Assembly (NCBI RefSeq): GCF_006346325.1
Contig: NZ_VDYR01000001.1
Span: 1,240,001-1,304,000, forward strand
Source: Sphingomonas japonica
GTDB taxonomy: Bacteria > Pseudomonadota > Alphaproteobacteria > Sphingomonadales > Sphingomonadaceae
Reading direction: 5' to 3'
Length of the DNA stretch: 64,000 nucleotides
Made by a program: the position numbers and the translations under genes. Under the pieces are notes generated by a model. That model was given only the letters and a program-made list of their open reading frames with translations, did no database searches and was not told the DNA's origin. Every line of letters starts with the position of its first letter. The first letter of the stretch is position 1. This document shows, piece by piece, positions 41,747 to 50,754 of this stretch.

Positions 41747-42304
41747 TCAGGTTCCGGGCGGGCGCAAATGAGAAAGCATGTGCGCGGCAAAGTCAGCTTT
41801 GCCCAATTCGATCCCTTGCGCTCGCAGGATCGCGTAGGCAGTCACGACGTGGAAGTAGAATTGCGGCAGCGCCCAGTCGCGAGCGTACCGCTCGGCTGTG
41901 ACATCAAGCACCATGCCGATTGGTAATTCGTGCGCGATGTTGCTGACCGGGTCTACCGCGATGCCTTCCGCCTCAGCCGCTTCCACCACCGCCAGCGTCT
42001 CGGCTATTCTCCCCTGTGCCGCCGCCATGGTGCCCGGAGCTTCGCCGCCGTTGCGGCCCTCGTCGAGCAGAGCTTGAAGCGACGCCGGAAATTCGCGCCC
42101 CTGTATCCGAAATACGCCCTCCTGCGCTTGCCGGCATGCGAAGCGAACCTGCGTTGAAAGCGGAAACATGTCGGGCGCGAGCCGCGCGGCGAGCAGCACG
42201 TCCCCGTCCCCGCCCGGCCGTTGCGCCTCTGCCTTGGTGAGCCAAGCGGACAACGCGCCAAGCATTTGGACGTAGGTGGGAAGAAGCATGGCAGGCAGCA
42301 TCAT
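41747..42304 (-). CDS. DUF1993 family protein
   Basis: About 185 residues from MMLPAMLLPTYVQMLGALSA. DUF1993 proteins are DinB-like helical bundles of unknown role. Family features present are LLAARLAPDMFPLSTQVRFA and a C-terminal LPQFYFHVVTAYAILRAQGI with GKADFAAHML. The longer start at 42370 is less likely. The gene stands alone between a DUF5996 operon and a divergent exonuclease gene. Confidence 0.82.
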   Translation of the reverse strand: MMLPAMLLPTYVQMLGALSAWLTKAEAQRPGGDGDVLLAARLAPDMFPLSTQVRFACRQAQEGVFRIQGREFPASLQALLDEGRNGGEAPGTMAAAQGRIAETLAVVEAAEAEGIAVDPVSNIAHELPIGMVLDVTAERYARDWALPQFYFHVVTAYAILRAQGIELGKADFAAHMLSHLRPPGT

Positions 42305-42506
42305 GGCGCTTGCTTCCCGGATTGAGCAAAGGCAGTCAAGCGGGAGAGGACCGCGAAGCTGATCGGCCAACTGGACCCAAACACGGTCGCTCGTCGTTCA
42401 TTCATGGCTCCCCAACTTCGGACGCCTGTTAATATCGCCACTGTGTCCTCGGAAACCGAAGATTGGCGGTTTGGACAGCGAGCTGTTGGGCTTGTATGAG
42501 CCCCCT

Positions 42507-43403
42507 ATGTTCCGCCAAGATCTGAAGCAAAGCGTTGGCGCGACCTCGATCGCGGCCGCGGAGGCGGCCGTCGATGCGAACGACTTCGTCGTCATCGATG
42601 TGGAAACCGCCTGCTCCCGGGTCAGCAGCATATGCCAGATTGGCATCGTCGGGTTCCGTAACGGGCAGATCACGTTCGAATACGAAGCGCTGATCGACCC
42701 GCGCGATCATTTCAGCAGCTTCAACACGCGCATCCACGGCATCGCAGCGGAACATATCCTCGGGCGGCCGTGCTTCGCCGAGGTCCACGATGTGGTCAGC
42801 GGTCATCTTTCCGAACGCGTTACGGTTGCGCACTCATACTTCGACAAGAGTGCGCTGGCGGCAGCCTGTCGCGTTCACGACCGGGCGATGGTCGATACAA
42901 CGTGGCTTGACAGCGTGAAGGTTGCGAAACGGGCGTGGCCGGAGTTGCCGAGCCACAAGTTGAATGTGGTGTCTCGCCATCTCAGTATCCCGCTGAAGCA
43001 CCACGACGCTCTCAGCGACGCACGCGCCGCGGGCATGATCGTCGTGAAGGCTATCGAACATACGGGGATGTCGCTGGCGGAGTGGTTGGCCCCTGCCATG
43101 CGTCAGCGGGTCCCACCTGCTCCGCCACCGGCCGCGAGCGGGCCACTCGCGGGGGAGCGGGTGGCGATCCTCGGCCAGCCTCGCAATGGTCCGCTCGCCC
43201 ACCGGATCGCAGCAAGCGGCGGTCGCGTCGTTTCAGGGGTCGGGAGCACGACTACGGTACTCGCCGTAATTGCAGATGAGCCGTTCGGGTACGTTCGTTA
43301 CGATGCCCAGTACCGGAAAGCAGAAGAGCTTCGACGGTCTGGTCGCGCCATCAGGATCATTTCCGAACGTCAACTCGTCGCAGAGCTAGCTGAATTCGCC
43401 TGA
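42507..43403 (+). CDS. DnaQ-like 3'-5' exonuclease with C-terminal BRCT domain
   Basis: 298 residues. The DEDDh exonuclease core (about 25-190) has VVIDVETACS (Asp, Glu), HSYFDKSALAAACR (Asp) and KHHDALSDARAAG (His and final Asp), so all catalytic residues are present. After a proline-rich linker (RVPPAPPPAASGP) comes a BRCT-like domain (about 220-298) with GERVAILGQPRNGPLAHRIA and GGRVVSGVGSTTTVLAVI. This exonuclease-BRCT layout is known in stand-alone DNA-repair-type proteins. The 3' end overlaps the convergent GST gene by 18 bases. Confidence 0.85.
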   Translation: MFRQDLKQSVGATSIAAAEAAVDANDFVVIDVETACSRVSSICQIGIVGFRNGQITFEYEALIDPRDHFSSFNTRIHGIAAEHILGRPCFAEVHDVVSGHLSERVTVAHSYFDKSALAAACRVHDRAMVDTTWLDSVKVAKRAWPELPSHKLNVVSRHLSIPLKHHDALSDARAAGMIVVKAIEHTGMSLAEWLAPAMRQRVPPAPPPAASGPLAGERVAILGQPRNGPLAHRIAASGGRVVSGVGSTTTVLAVIADEPFGYVRYDAQYRKAEELRRSGRAIRIISERQLVAELAEFA

Positions 43404-44048
43404 CTGATTCGTCGGCTTGACACCGGTCACAATGCTGGGCCGGTCGCTCTCGGACCAGGGTGCAGCCCGCTGCATGATCCTGTCGAACAGATCCGACGTG
43501 AGGTGGTCAGCGAGCCACGCCTTCAGGGAAGGGAGCGGCTGATCGTCGAACCAGTCACGATCGACCCCAGCGAACTGCCTGACGAACGGCATGATAGCGG
43601 CATCTGTCAGCCCTCGAGCCGGTCCGCAAAGTTGGCCAGCGACCGCTAAACGTGCATCGAGGTCGCGCAGGAAGCGGAGGCCGATATGACGGTGAAGGTC
43701 GGGGTCCGAACCGTGACGATCGGGATATTTGTAACGGTCGAGGTGGTGCTTGAACGTGTCGTCATTGTCGGCGATCAGCGCCGGGTCGTCACGCGTAAGC
43801 CAGCCCTCGGGATCCCGAGCTTCCAAGGCCCAGCGCATAATGTCCAGACTCTCATCGATCACCGTCCCGTCCGCCGTCTGAAGTACTGGCACCGTCCCCT
43901 TGGACGAGGCCGACAACATCGCCGCCGGCTTGTCGGAAAGCCGGACTTCGCGATGCTCGTAGCACGTACCGCTCACAGCCAGCGCCAATCGTGCCCGCAT
44001 CGCATACGGGCACCGACGGAAACTGTAGAGGACGTGGACAGCCATCAT
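43386..44048 (-). CDS. Glutathione S-transferase, glutaredoxin-like N-terminus
   Basis: About 220 residues from MMAVHVLYSFRRCPYAMRAR. The N-domain has the CPYA active-site motif of the omega/beta-like GSTs and KGTVPVLQTADGTVIDESLD, the cis-Pro and glutathione-binding Glu-Ser. The C-domain is helical (PDLHRHIGLRFLRDLDARL). The start at 44048 removes 23 Arg-rich residues of the longer frame. Confidence 0.85.
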   Translation of the reverse strand: MMAVHVLYSFRRCPYAMRARLALAVSGTCYEHREVRLSDKPAAMLSASSKGTVPVLQTADGTVIDESLDIMRWALEARDPEGWLTRDDPALIADNDDTFKHHLDRYKYPDRHGSDPDLHRHIGLRFLRDLDARLAVAGQLCGPARGLTDAAIMPFVRQFAGVDRDWFDDQPLPSLKAWLADHLTSDLFDRIMQRAAPWSESDRPSIVTGVKPTNQSGEFS

Positions 44049-44311
44049 AGACCTATGCCGCCTAGGGCGGTCCCAAGGATAGCCTCGCGTCCGGCTCTTC
44101 TGACAAACCAGACCCACATGCGGTCATTCAGAACAACGCGAGCGCTAGCCGAAAGCGGACATCCGTTCAGTTGCGGATCTAAGGGTGTGGGTTGGTTATG
44201 GCTGCGCCCGGTCGGCCCTCGCTCGTCAGTCATTCGACACAACCTGCGTCACCAAGGCCGCGGCTCACGAGCATTGGCACGGCAAGGACCGAACCAGTGC
44301 CGCGGTGCGCG
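44049..44311. other. Intergenic region with a repeat pair
   Basis: Contains GCGGTCATTCAGAAC (44120-44134) and GAAAGCGGACATCCGTTCAG (44151-44170), the clearest interspersed-motif copies in the window. No gene is supported. Confidence 0.5.
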
Positions 44312-44623
44312 TCAGGCAAGCCGGTTGGCGAGCACTGCGTCGAGCAGGCCGGGGAAGCGCCGATCGAAATCGGATCGTCTCAGCGTGTTGATCATCTCGC
44401 GCCCGGCCTGCGTCGTCTCGACCAGCCCCGCGGCGCGCAGCAGCTTGAGGTGATTGGATAGCGTGCTCTTCGGGATCGACTCGCACGGTGCCGCGTCGGT
44501 GCAGCTCAGGCGCTCGGTCGCGGCCAAGCGCGCCACCATGCCCAGCCGATTGGGATCGGCCAGCGCGTGAAGCGCCAGATCCAGCGGAACGTCCTCCAGC
44601 CTGGGATGGGTGAAGCGGGGCAT
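44312..44623 (-). CDS. ArsR-family transcriptional regulator
   Basis: 103 residues from MPRFTHPRLEDVPLDLALHA, with a winged helix: LADPNRLGMVARLAA, then PKSTLSNHLKLLRAAGLVET and GREMINTLRRSDFDRRFPGL. Two cysteines (SCTDAAPCES) could sense metal or redox state, but the classic ELCVCDL metal site is absent. It is divergent from the SDR gene 132 bases away and probably regulates it. Confidence 0.85.
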   Translation of the reverse strand: MPRFTHPRLEDVPLDLALHALADPNRLGMVARLAATERLSCTDAAPCESIPKSTLSNHLKLLRAAGLVETTQAGREMINTLRRSDFDRRFPGLLDAVLANRLA

Positions 44624-44755
44624 CCACCGAATATAAGACGACCGATGTAATTTAATAGTTCGGGAATGTTGAACTATAGCGGCAGCGTCCCATCTCCCGG
44701 TCTGCCGACAGCGCACGAGAGCGTGATCGCGGGCCATTCTTTTCGGAGAACTCAC

Positions 44756-45490
44756 ATGTCACTTCAGGGCAAGACGGCGCTCGTCACCGGTGGATCGCGC
44801 GGGATAGGGGCTGCGATCGCTAAGCGGCTGGCGGCTGACGGTGCGGCCGTCGCTATCACCTATTCTGGCAACAAGGCCGCCGCGGACGCCACGGTGTCGG
44901 CGATAAAAAGCGCTGGCGGTACCGCCTTTGCTTTCCAGGCGGACGCGGCAGATCCGGCGTCGCAACGCGCTGGCGTCGAACAGGCAGCAGCGGCGCTGGG
45001 CGCAATCGACATTTTGGTCCACAATGCTGGCGTGGCGGAGTTCTCCGCTGTTGCCGACGATACCGACGAGACCTTCGATCGCCAGTTTGGCGTCAACGTG
45101 AAGGGCCTGCATGTCGGCACGCGCGCGGCGTTGCCACACCTAAGCGATGGTGGACGTATCATCTTGATAGGCAGTGTCTCGGGCGAGCTCGCCTTCCCCG
45201 CGACTGCGGTCTACAGCGCGACCAAGGCGGCGGTTGCCGCACTGGCACGTGGTTGGGCGAAAGATCTCGCTTCGCGCAACATCCTGGTCAACACTGTGCA
45301 GCCGGGGCCCATCAACACCGACATGAACCCCGCCGACGGCGAGTTCGCGCAGCAGATGATCGGCTTCATCCCGCTCGGCCGCTACGGCAAGGTCGAGGAG
45401 ATCGCGGGCGCGGTCTCGTTCCTCGCCGGGCCGGATGCGAGCTACATCACGGGTACCACGCTCAACGTCGATGGGGGCGCGGCGGCCTGA
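44756..45490 (+). CDS. Short-chain dehydrogenase/reductase, 3-oxoacyl-ACP reductase-like
   Basis: 244 residues from MSLQGKTALVTGGSRGIGAA. The Rossmann motif TGGSRGIG, HNAG near residue 85, the catalytic Ser in IGSVSGE, and YSATK with the Tyr and Lys are all intact. The C-terminal GTTLNVDGGAAA is the usual FabG-type end. It should be an NAD(P)H-dependent reductase of unknown substrate. A divergent ArsR gene suggests inducible expression. Confidence 0.9.
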   Translation: MSLQGKTALVTGGSRGIGAAIAKRLAADGAAVAITYSGNKAAADATVSAIKSAGGTAFAFQADAADPASQRAGVEQAAAALGAIDILVHNAGVAEFSAVADDTDETFDRQFGVNVKGLHVGTRAALPHLSDGGRIILIGSVSGELAFPATAVYSATKAAVAALARGWAKDLASRNILVNTVQPGPINTDMNPADGEFAQQMIGFIPLGRYGKVEEIAGAVSFLAGPDASYITGTTLNVDGGAAA

Positions 45491-45499
45491 CAGACAGCG

Positions 45500-45532
45500 A
45501 TCGGCCCCTTCTCAGAACTTGCAGGGGCCGAT
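45500..45532 (+). terminator. Terminator-like hairpin after the SDR gene
   Basis: A perfect 10-bp stem (ATCGGCCCCT with AGGGGCCGAT) with a 13-base loop begins 10 bases past the stop. It has no U-tract. Confidence 0.5.
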
Positions 45533-45788
45533 AGCGCTCGGGCGAACGCGGGAGGACCCAGTTCCGGACGTTGGGGCGGGCCTGCCACCTCCCCGAACCC
45601 GGACATCCGTCAATTACGGCCGACAACGGCAGCTAGGCGCCTCATTAGTAGTCATTCAGTTGCCCCGCCTGCGATCCTGAAAGCTGTCGTTACTTCAGGC
45701 CCCACCGGAAAGGCAGTGGCGGGTGGTCTGCAGCCCGTCCGCTTGTCGCCCTTTCGAGCTTGAAGCAGACGGGCCGATCAAATTCTCC

Positions 45789-46586
45789 CTACGGGCGCGA
45801 GATCGCGTTCAGGATCGCCTGTTCGACTGGAGAATAGTCTCCGTCGCGCCGACACAGAGAGATGGGCTCACGCGGCAACAGGGGCGGTTGAGCCATGAAC
45901 CGCGGCGCTGTTCCACGATGCCGTTGCGCGGCGTGCACGAGAAAAGGATGGCACAAATACACCGTGCCGGCCTTGCCCACAGCTAATGCCTCCGGCCGGT
46001 GCGCCGAGCCGGCAAATCCATCAGCGGCAAGCTCGCGAAGCGTCAGGCCAGCCTCCCCTGCAGGAGCGAGTTCCCTTGCAATATCGGCATGCGAGCTAAC
46101 GCGAATACGGGTCGGTGCATCATCGATACCGACATCCGAAAACAGGAACAGCATTAGCAAGGCTCGCCCCTTGCTGCAGACATTGGCGCGCCACTCCATG
46201 AAGTCCGGGTGGTCGTAGCCGAAACTGACATCGATATGCCAACCATCGTCGCCGGTGGCTTCCTCGGCGGGGAAGCGCACCGGAAAGGTTCCAAGCCTAT
46301 CGCGCGGATACCAGCGGCCAGCACCAACAAGCTGATCAAATGCCGCGCACAGCTTCGGCGTATTCGCCGCCTCCAGAAACGGGGCTTGGCTGAACTGGTC
46401 CAGGCGCACGACCGGAAAGGTCCATGATGCACGCTCATCAGGGTCGCAGCCGGTGGCTTTCCACAGGATCGCGCGGGCCTGCTCTGCGGTATGCTCGCTA
46501 AATGCCTCATCGATACGGACGAAGCCGTCGCGCACAAACGAAGCGATGTCATCTGCGCTGAGCGCAGGACCTGATTGGTTTCGCAT
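45789..46586 (-). CDS. Phytanoyl-CoA dioxygenase (PhyH) family protein
   Basis: 265 residues from MRNQSGPALSADDIASFVRD (ATG at 46586). It has the Fe(II)/2-oxoglutarate fold: the HxD pair in WHIDVSFGYD and a distal His in CHPFLVHAAQRHRG, followed by an Arg-containing segment (APRFMAQPPLL) that may bind 2-oxoglutarate. It should hydroxylate an unknown substrate. The longer frame to 46733 adds 49 residues without family similarity. Confidence 0.82.
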   Translation of the reverse strand: MRNQSGPALSADDIASFVRDGFVRIDEAFSEHTAEQARAILWKATGCDPDERASWTFPVVRLDQFSQAPFLEAANTPKLCAAFDQLVGAGRWYPRDRLGTFPVRFPAEEATGDDGWHIDVSFGYDHPDFMEWRANVCSKGRALLMLFLFSDVGIDDAPTRIRVSSHADIARELAPAGEAGLTLRELAADGFAGSAHRPEALAVGKAGTVYLCHPFLVHAAQRHRGTAPRFMAQPPLLPREPISLCRRDGDYSPVEQAILNAISRP

Positions 46587-47005
46587 AAAGTCTCTAAAAA
46601 GGCGTGGGTCATCGGGCAGCAAAGCCGCCGAGTGAGCATAAACCGGCCCGCTTAGATCAGCGGGAAGGCGGACGCGCGATTGAGAGTCATGAACTTCATG
46701 CACCCACCATACTACGCAGCGCTGTTGCTGCAACCTGAACGATCAGTCTGCGAAAGTCGGATCATAAGATTGAACGACGGAGACAGGGTCGGAAGCGGCC
46801 GGACGGCTACGCGCCCCAATCCCGGTCATTAGGTCAGTCGCCGGCGTCCCCCCAAAGCAGCCATAAGGGCCAGACGGAGTAATGTCCGCTTTAGACGACG
46901 CTGACTGGTTGGTGTGCCCGTTCTTGCCTTTGGCTAATCACGGCCAAGGAGAACGATGATGACCTACTCGCATCTTGATCCTGCCATGCGGAACCGCGTG
47001 ACCTG
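46587..47005. other. Intergenic region left of a gene relic
   Basis: About 420 bases. AATCCCGGTCATTAGG (46827-46842) and AATGTCCGCTTTAGACG (46881-46897) are interspersed-repeat pieces. A short plus-strand frame starting at 46956 (MMTYSHLDPAMRNRVTW) runs into the hydrolase relic in the wrong frame and is not a gene. Confidence 0.4.
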
Positions 47006-47191
47006 GACCCGTCGCAACGCATTGTCATTGGCTGGGGCCGGCAGGACAGGCTGTGCCTGCCCCGTCAGGCGAGCCGCGCGATGGCGGCATTCCCCTCCGC
47101 AACATTGCACTGGTTCGAACACAGCGGCCATTTTCCGATGTGGGACATGCCGAACGAGACGACGGCGATCATCCTTCAAGCAACCCAATGA
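47006..47191 (+). pseudogene. C-terminal relic of an alpha/beta hydrolase (second copy)
   Basis: 62 codons read DPSQRIVIGWGRQDRLCLPR, then QASRAMAAFPSATLHWFEHS and GHFPMWDMPNETTAIILQAT before a stop. It is nearly identical to the end of the intact hydrolase at 19053-19826, including the acid and His residues. The rest of the gene, with the nucleophile, is missing and no start codon precedes it. The TraR/DksA paralogue follows in the same order as at 20 kb. Confidence 0.85.
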
Positions 47192-47353
47192 GATTTTTGC
47201 GGTAACGAGGCGGCGCGCGAGGAGACCATAGCAGCTGCGGGGATCGTAAATGATCTACAGTTGGCTGCCGGCTACTCAAAGGCGGCCCTCGGTCACGCTT
47301 GCAAGATAGCAACGGCACCCTGCCCCCCCATATGAGGTAGGAAGGAGAAGCCG

Positions 47354-47614
47354 ATGGCCGGTGGTTGGACGCGCGATGGCGCAATCCAGGACCAGATCGA
47401 CGACACAGTGGCCGACGCTGTGCTGGCAGCGCGAGCAAGTATCCCAAGCGGAGAAAGCGAGCCATTTTGTGCAATCTGCGGTGACGATGTTCCAGAGGGT
47501 CGCCGCCGGGCGATACCCGGAGTGCGTACCTGCGTGACGTGCCAGAGCGGGCGGGATCGGCCACCGGCCGCAGCGTTCAATCGGCGAGGCAGCAAGGATA
47601 GTCAGCTACGCTGA
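47354..47614 (+). CDS. TraR/DksA C4-type zinc-finger protein, copy 2
   Basis: 86 residues differing from copy 1 (19995-20255) at only about eight positions: CAICGDDVPEGRRRAIPGV, then TCVTC instead of TCVPC. The C4 zinc site is kept. GGAAGGAGAAG lies 6 bases before the ATG. The spacer between the hydrolase end and this gene has diverged from that of copy 1, while the coding regions have not, suggesting selection on the protein. Confidence 0.85.
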   Translation: MAGGWTRDGAIQDQIDDTVADAVLAARASIPSGESEPFCAICGDDVPEGRRRAIPGVRTCVTCQSGRDRPPAAAFNRRGSKDSQLR

Positions 47615-47989
47615 TCGCTTGAGTTTCGATACTATTATCGGTCCAACAGACCCGAATTCGCCGTTCAAGGCGGTTTGCCATTCCTGAACAGCCGACGATT
47701 GTTCATCTAGCGGCCTACGGCGGGTCCAAGCAATCCAACGCAATGGCTGGACGCTTTAGATCGAGGCCGCCTTCGAAAGCAAAGCGGAGGAGCGATGCCA
47801 TATCTGCTTGCGCCGGTCACGCTGACAGACATGTCGTTCCGCTCAAAGCAATAGCGATCCGGCCGGTGCCGGAAGTCGACCCGGCTTCGCCATCTCTTCC
47901 GAACGAAATGTCGCACCGCTAACGCTATCTCGGCGAAACAGCCGGCTCCATGCCGGGGGCCGCCTGGCCTTCTCAGCTGTTACGACCGC
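47615..47989. other. Intergenic region
   Basis: About 375 bases between two rightward genes with no supported gene. CCGACGATTGTTCATCTAGCG near 47692 is a weak repeat-like motif. Confidence 0.35.
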
Positions 47990-49285
47990 GTGCTCAACTC
48001 GCTCACCCCCGATCCATATATCCTCGTCATGACCGGCGCCGGGCTGCTGATCGCGCTGGTCGCCTGGCTGCCCCTGGCGCTGAAGCGCCTGCCGCTATCG
48101 CTGCCGATCGTCTGCATCGGTATCGGTGCGGCGATCTTCCTTCTGCCCCAGGTGACGCTTCGGCCGTTACCGGTCCGGTATCCCGAAATTACCGAACGCT
48201 TCGCCGAGTTCGTCGTAATCATCGCGCTGATGGGGGCGGGGCTGAAGATCGACCGTGTATTCGGTTGGCATAGCTGGTCGATCACCTGGCGGCTGTTGGC
48301 GATCACCATGCCGCTGGGTATTACGGCAATCACCCTGCTTGGGGAGAGGGCGCTCGGGCTTCCTTTCGCGGCAGCGCTGCTGTTGGCCGCCAGTCTTGCG
48401 CCCACAGATCCGGTGCTTGCCGCCGACGTGCAGGTGGGACCACCCAAGACCGGCGACGAGGATGAGGTGCGCTTCGGGCTTACTTCGGAGGCTGGGCTGA
48501 ACGACGGTGCGGCCTTTCCGTTCGTTCACCTGGCGATCCTGCTCGCCGTCGCGCTGCCGGCGGGCGAGTCATGGGTTGCCGAATGGCTGACCTACCGCGT
48601 TCTATGGGAGGTGCTGGGCGGCATCGTCGGCGGCTGGCTGATCGGCCGGGCGTTCGGCTGGCTGACGTTCCACGTCCCCGCCGAGAGTAAGCTGGCGCAG
48701 ACCGGCGATGGGCTGATCGCGTTGTCGGCAACATTCGTTTCCTATGGCCTGATCGAGATCGTGCACGTTTATGGCTTCCTCGCGGTCTTCGTCACTGCGT
48801 TGACGTTCCGTCACACGCACCGCGAGCATCAGTTTCAGGCAGATATGCACGCCATCGCCGAACAGATCGAGCGGCTGGCGATGATGGTGCTTCTGATCCT
48901 GTTCGGCGGGGCACTGGTCAGCGGATTGCTGGCGCCGGTGACCTGGATGGATGCGATCTTCGCGCTCGTAATCCTGCTGGTTGTTCGTCCGGTAACGGGA
49001 TGGCTGGCGCTGTTGGGCCACCCGGCCGACCGGGGTGAGAAGCTGACGCTGGCGTTCTTTGGCATCCGCGGAGTCGGTTCGATCTATTATCTCGCCTACG
49101 GGATCAACCATATGCCGATCGCGCAGGCCGAACGGCTATGGGGCATCGTCGGCCTGGTCGTGCTGCTTTCGATACTTCTGCACGGGCTGACGATTACCCC
49201 GATCATGCGATCGCTGGACAAGCATCGCGGCGTTCGCCCTGAAAGCACGAATGCGTCCCCGCCCGCCAAGCAAGCCCGTGCGTAA
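47990..49285 (+). CDS. Cation/proton antiporter, CPA1 type
   Basis: 431 residues from a GTG start (MLNSLTPDPYILVM), with about 12 membrane helices. The core motif ASLAPTDPVLAADV carries the ion-binding Asp of the Na+/H+ exchanger fold, and FGLTSEAGLNDGAAFPF the conserved Glu-Asn-Asp segment of CPA1 transporters. FFGIRGVGSIYYLAYG is the typical C-terminal helix. The tail is short and polar (HRGVRPESTNASPPAKQ), with no TrkA regulatory domain. It should exchange Na+ or K+ for protons in pH and salt homeostasis. An ATG at 48029 is an alternative start. Confidence 0.88.
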   Translation: MLNSLTPDPYILVMTGAGLLIALVAWLPLALKRLPLSLPIVCIGIGAAIFLLPQVTLRPLPVRYPEITERFAEFVVIIALMGAGLKIDRVFGWHSWSITWRLLAITMPLGITAITLLGERALGLPFAAALLLAASLAPTDPVLAADVQVGPPKTGDEDEVRFGLTSEAGLNDGAAFPFVHLAILLAVALPAGESWVAEWLTYRVLWEVLGGIVGGWLIGRAFGWLTFHVPAESKLAQTGDGLIALSATFVSYGLIEIVHVYGFLAVFVTALTFRHTHREHQFQADMHAIAEQIERLAMMVLLILFGGALVSGLLAPVTWMDAIFALVILLVVRPVTGWLALLGHPADRGEKLTLAFFGIRGVGSIYYLAYGINHMPIAQAERLWGIVGLVVLLSILLHGLTITPIMRSLDKHRGVRPESTNASPPAKQARA

Positions 49286-49294
49286 GCCGGCAAT

Positions 49295-50365
49295 TCAGGG
49301 GATCAGACTATCAGCACGCAACTGCCCGAACAGCGCAAAGAAAGCGTCGTCCGTCGGCTGATAGCCTGTGAAGCCCAGCCGACGACTCTTGGACATGTCG
49401 GTCACGACCTCGATCGGGCGACCAAGATCGGCATCGGTGTGCCAGGGCGATGCCAGCCGGCCAAGATCGGGCTCGACGAGCCCCTCGCGCTGGGCGATGA
49501 GGCGCCAGGCGCCGGCATCGTCGGCCATTTGCTGCTCCAGCGGGCGGACGATCCCGTCGAAGGGGACCGCCTCCAGCCCGAACCACTCGGCGATCCTGCC
49601 CCACATCCACTGCCAGCGGAAGACGTCACCGTTGACGACGTTGAAGGCATTGTTGTGCGCGGCATCTGTTTCCGCCGCCCATAGAAGATGGCGTGCAAGC
49701 TGGCCGGCATCCGTCATGTCGGTCAACCCTGACCACTGCGCGGCTGAACCGGGGAAGGTGAAGGGGCGACCGGTTTCGCGGCAAAGCGTCGCGTACACGG
49801 CCAGCGTCGTACCCATGTTCATGGCGTTGCCGACGGCCTTGCCGATCACCGTGTGCGGGCGGTGAACGCTCCAGGTGAAGCCGTCGCGGGCGGCGGCCGC
49901 AAACAGCTCGTCCTCCTGCGCATAGTAGAAGTTCTCGACGTCGAGCCGCGCCTGCTGCTCACGGAACGGCGTCTGCGGTAGCGTACCTCTTCCATAGGCT
50001 TCGAACGGCCCGAGATAGTGCTTGAGGCCTGTCACCAGTGCCACGTGTCGCGGCGCCGCTGCCTGTGGCAGGCCGTCAAGCAGGTTGCGGACCATCGCCG
50101 AATTGACCCGGATGTTGTCCGCCTCGCTGTCCTGCCGAAGCCAGGTGGTAAGGAATACGGCATCCGCACGGATGCCGGAAAGCGCATCTGCAGTCCCCTT
50201 GGGATCCTGCAGGTCGGCAACGACGGGCTGGACGCCGGTTTGCTTGGTTGGCCTTCGCGCGAGCCCGTGAACCGTCCAGTTCCGGTCCGTCAGTAACGCC
50301 GCCGTCGCACTGCCCACGATACCGCTCGCGCCCACCACCAATGCTGTTTTAGACATCGCGTTCAT
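49295..50365 (-). CDS. PRISE-type SDR (progesterone 5-beta-reductase/iridoid synthase-like)
   Basis: About 356 residues from MNAMSKTALVVGASGIVGSA. The Rossmann motif VVGASGIVGSA and NRNW-like DRNWTVHGLARRP start fit the PRISE family of enone reductases. TGLKHYLGPFEAYG and NFYYAQEDELFAAAARDGFT carry the conserved Lys and Tyr of the active site, and WSVHRPHTVIG follows. The second half includes NAFNVVNGDVFRWQWMW. Likely reaction: NADPH-dependent 1,4-reduction of an enone, substrate unknown. Confidence 0.85.
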   Translation of the reverse strand: MNAMSKTALVVGASGIVGSATAALLTDRNWTVHGLARRPTKQTGVQPVVADLQDPKGTADALSGIRADAVFLTTWLRQDSEADNIRVNSAMVRNLLDGLPQAAAPRHVALVTGLKHYLGPFEAYGRGTLPQTPFREQQARLDVENFYYAQEDELFAAAARDGFTWSVHRPHTVIGKAVGNAMNMGTTLAVYATLCRETGRPFTFPGSAAQWSGLTDMTDAGQLARHLLWAAETDAAHNNAFNVVNGDVFRWQWMWGRIAEWFGLEAVPFDGIVRPLEQQMADDAGAWRLIAQREGLVEPDLGRLASPWHTDADLGRPIEVVTDMSKSRRLGFTGYQPTDDAFFALFGQLRADSLIP

Positions 50366-50754
50366 CCGATCGAGGAATGGGTGGGCCGCGTTGGTCGGCG
50401 CCCCGGTTTGACGAACGATCGTCAGCTTCCAGGTGTCCCTGGCCGCCCGCAGCCATCGCAACCGCGGCGCTGGCCGCCAGATCGCTTGCCGCAGTTCGGA
50501 CCATGGGAAGCCTTTCAGCCTCGCAAGGGTCGCATTCCCGGCGTCGTCACCGGTTCATCGAGGTTCGTACCGCACGCGGCACTTCTTGGGCGTCTCGTGC
50601 AGCGCTCGCCTGTCAGCTTCGCCGATGGCGGCGGCGCACCGGACGGTCGAATATCCTCATCGAGCACATAGCAACGGACGGCACCGCAACCGCTCAAATG
50701 CTGGTCATCCTGTCTGATGTCTGATCATGCGCAATTCGCGAGGAGCTGTCCCGT
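50366..50754. other. Intergenic region
   Basis: About 390 bases between two leftward genes. Short open frames are Arg/Ser-rich with no recognised domain. I see no terminator or repeat of note. Confidence 0.4.

Noticed and set aside
46956..47231. Short gene starting MMTYSHLDPAMRN
   Set aside because: The frame runs through the hydrolase relic out of frame, becomes Arg-rich, and the start lies in repeat-containing spacer.
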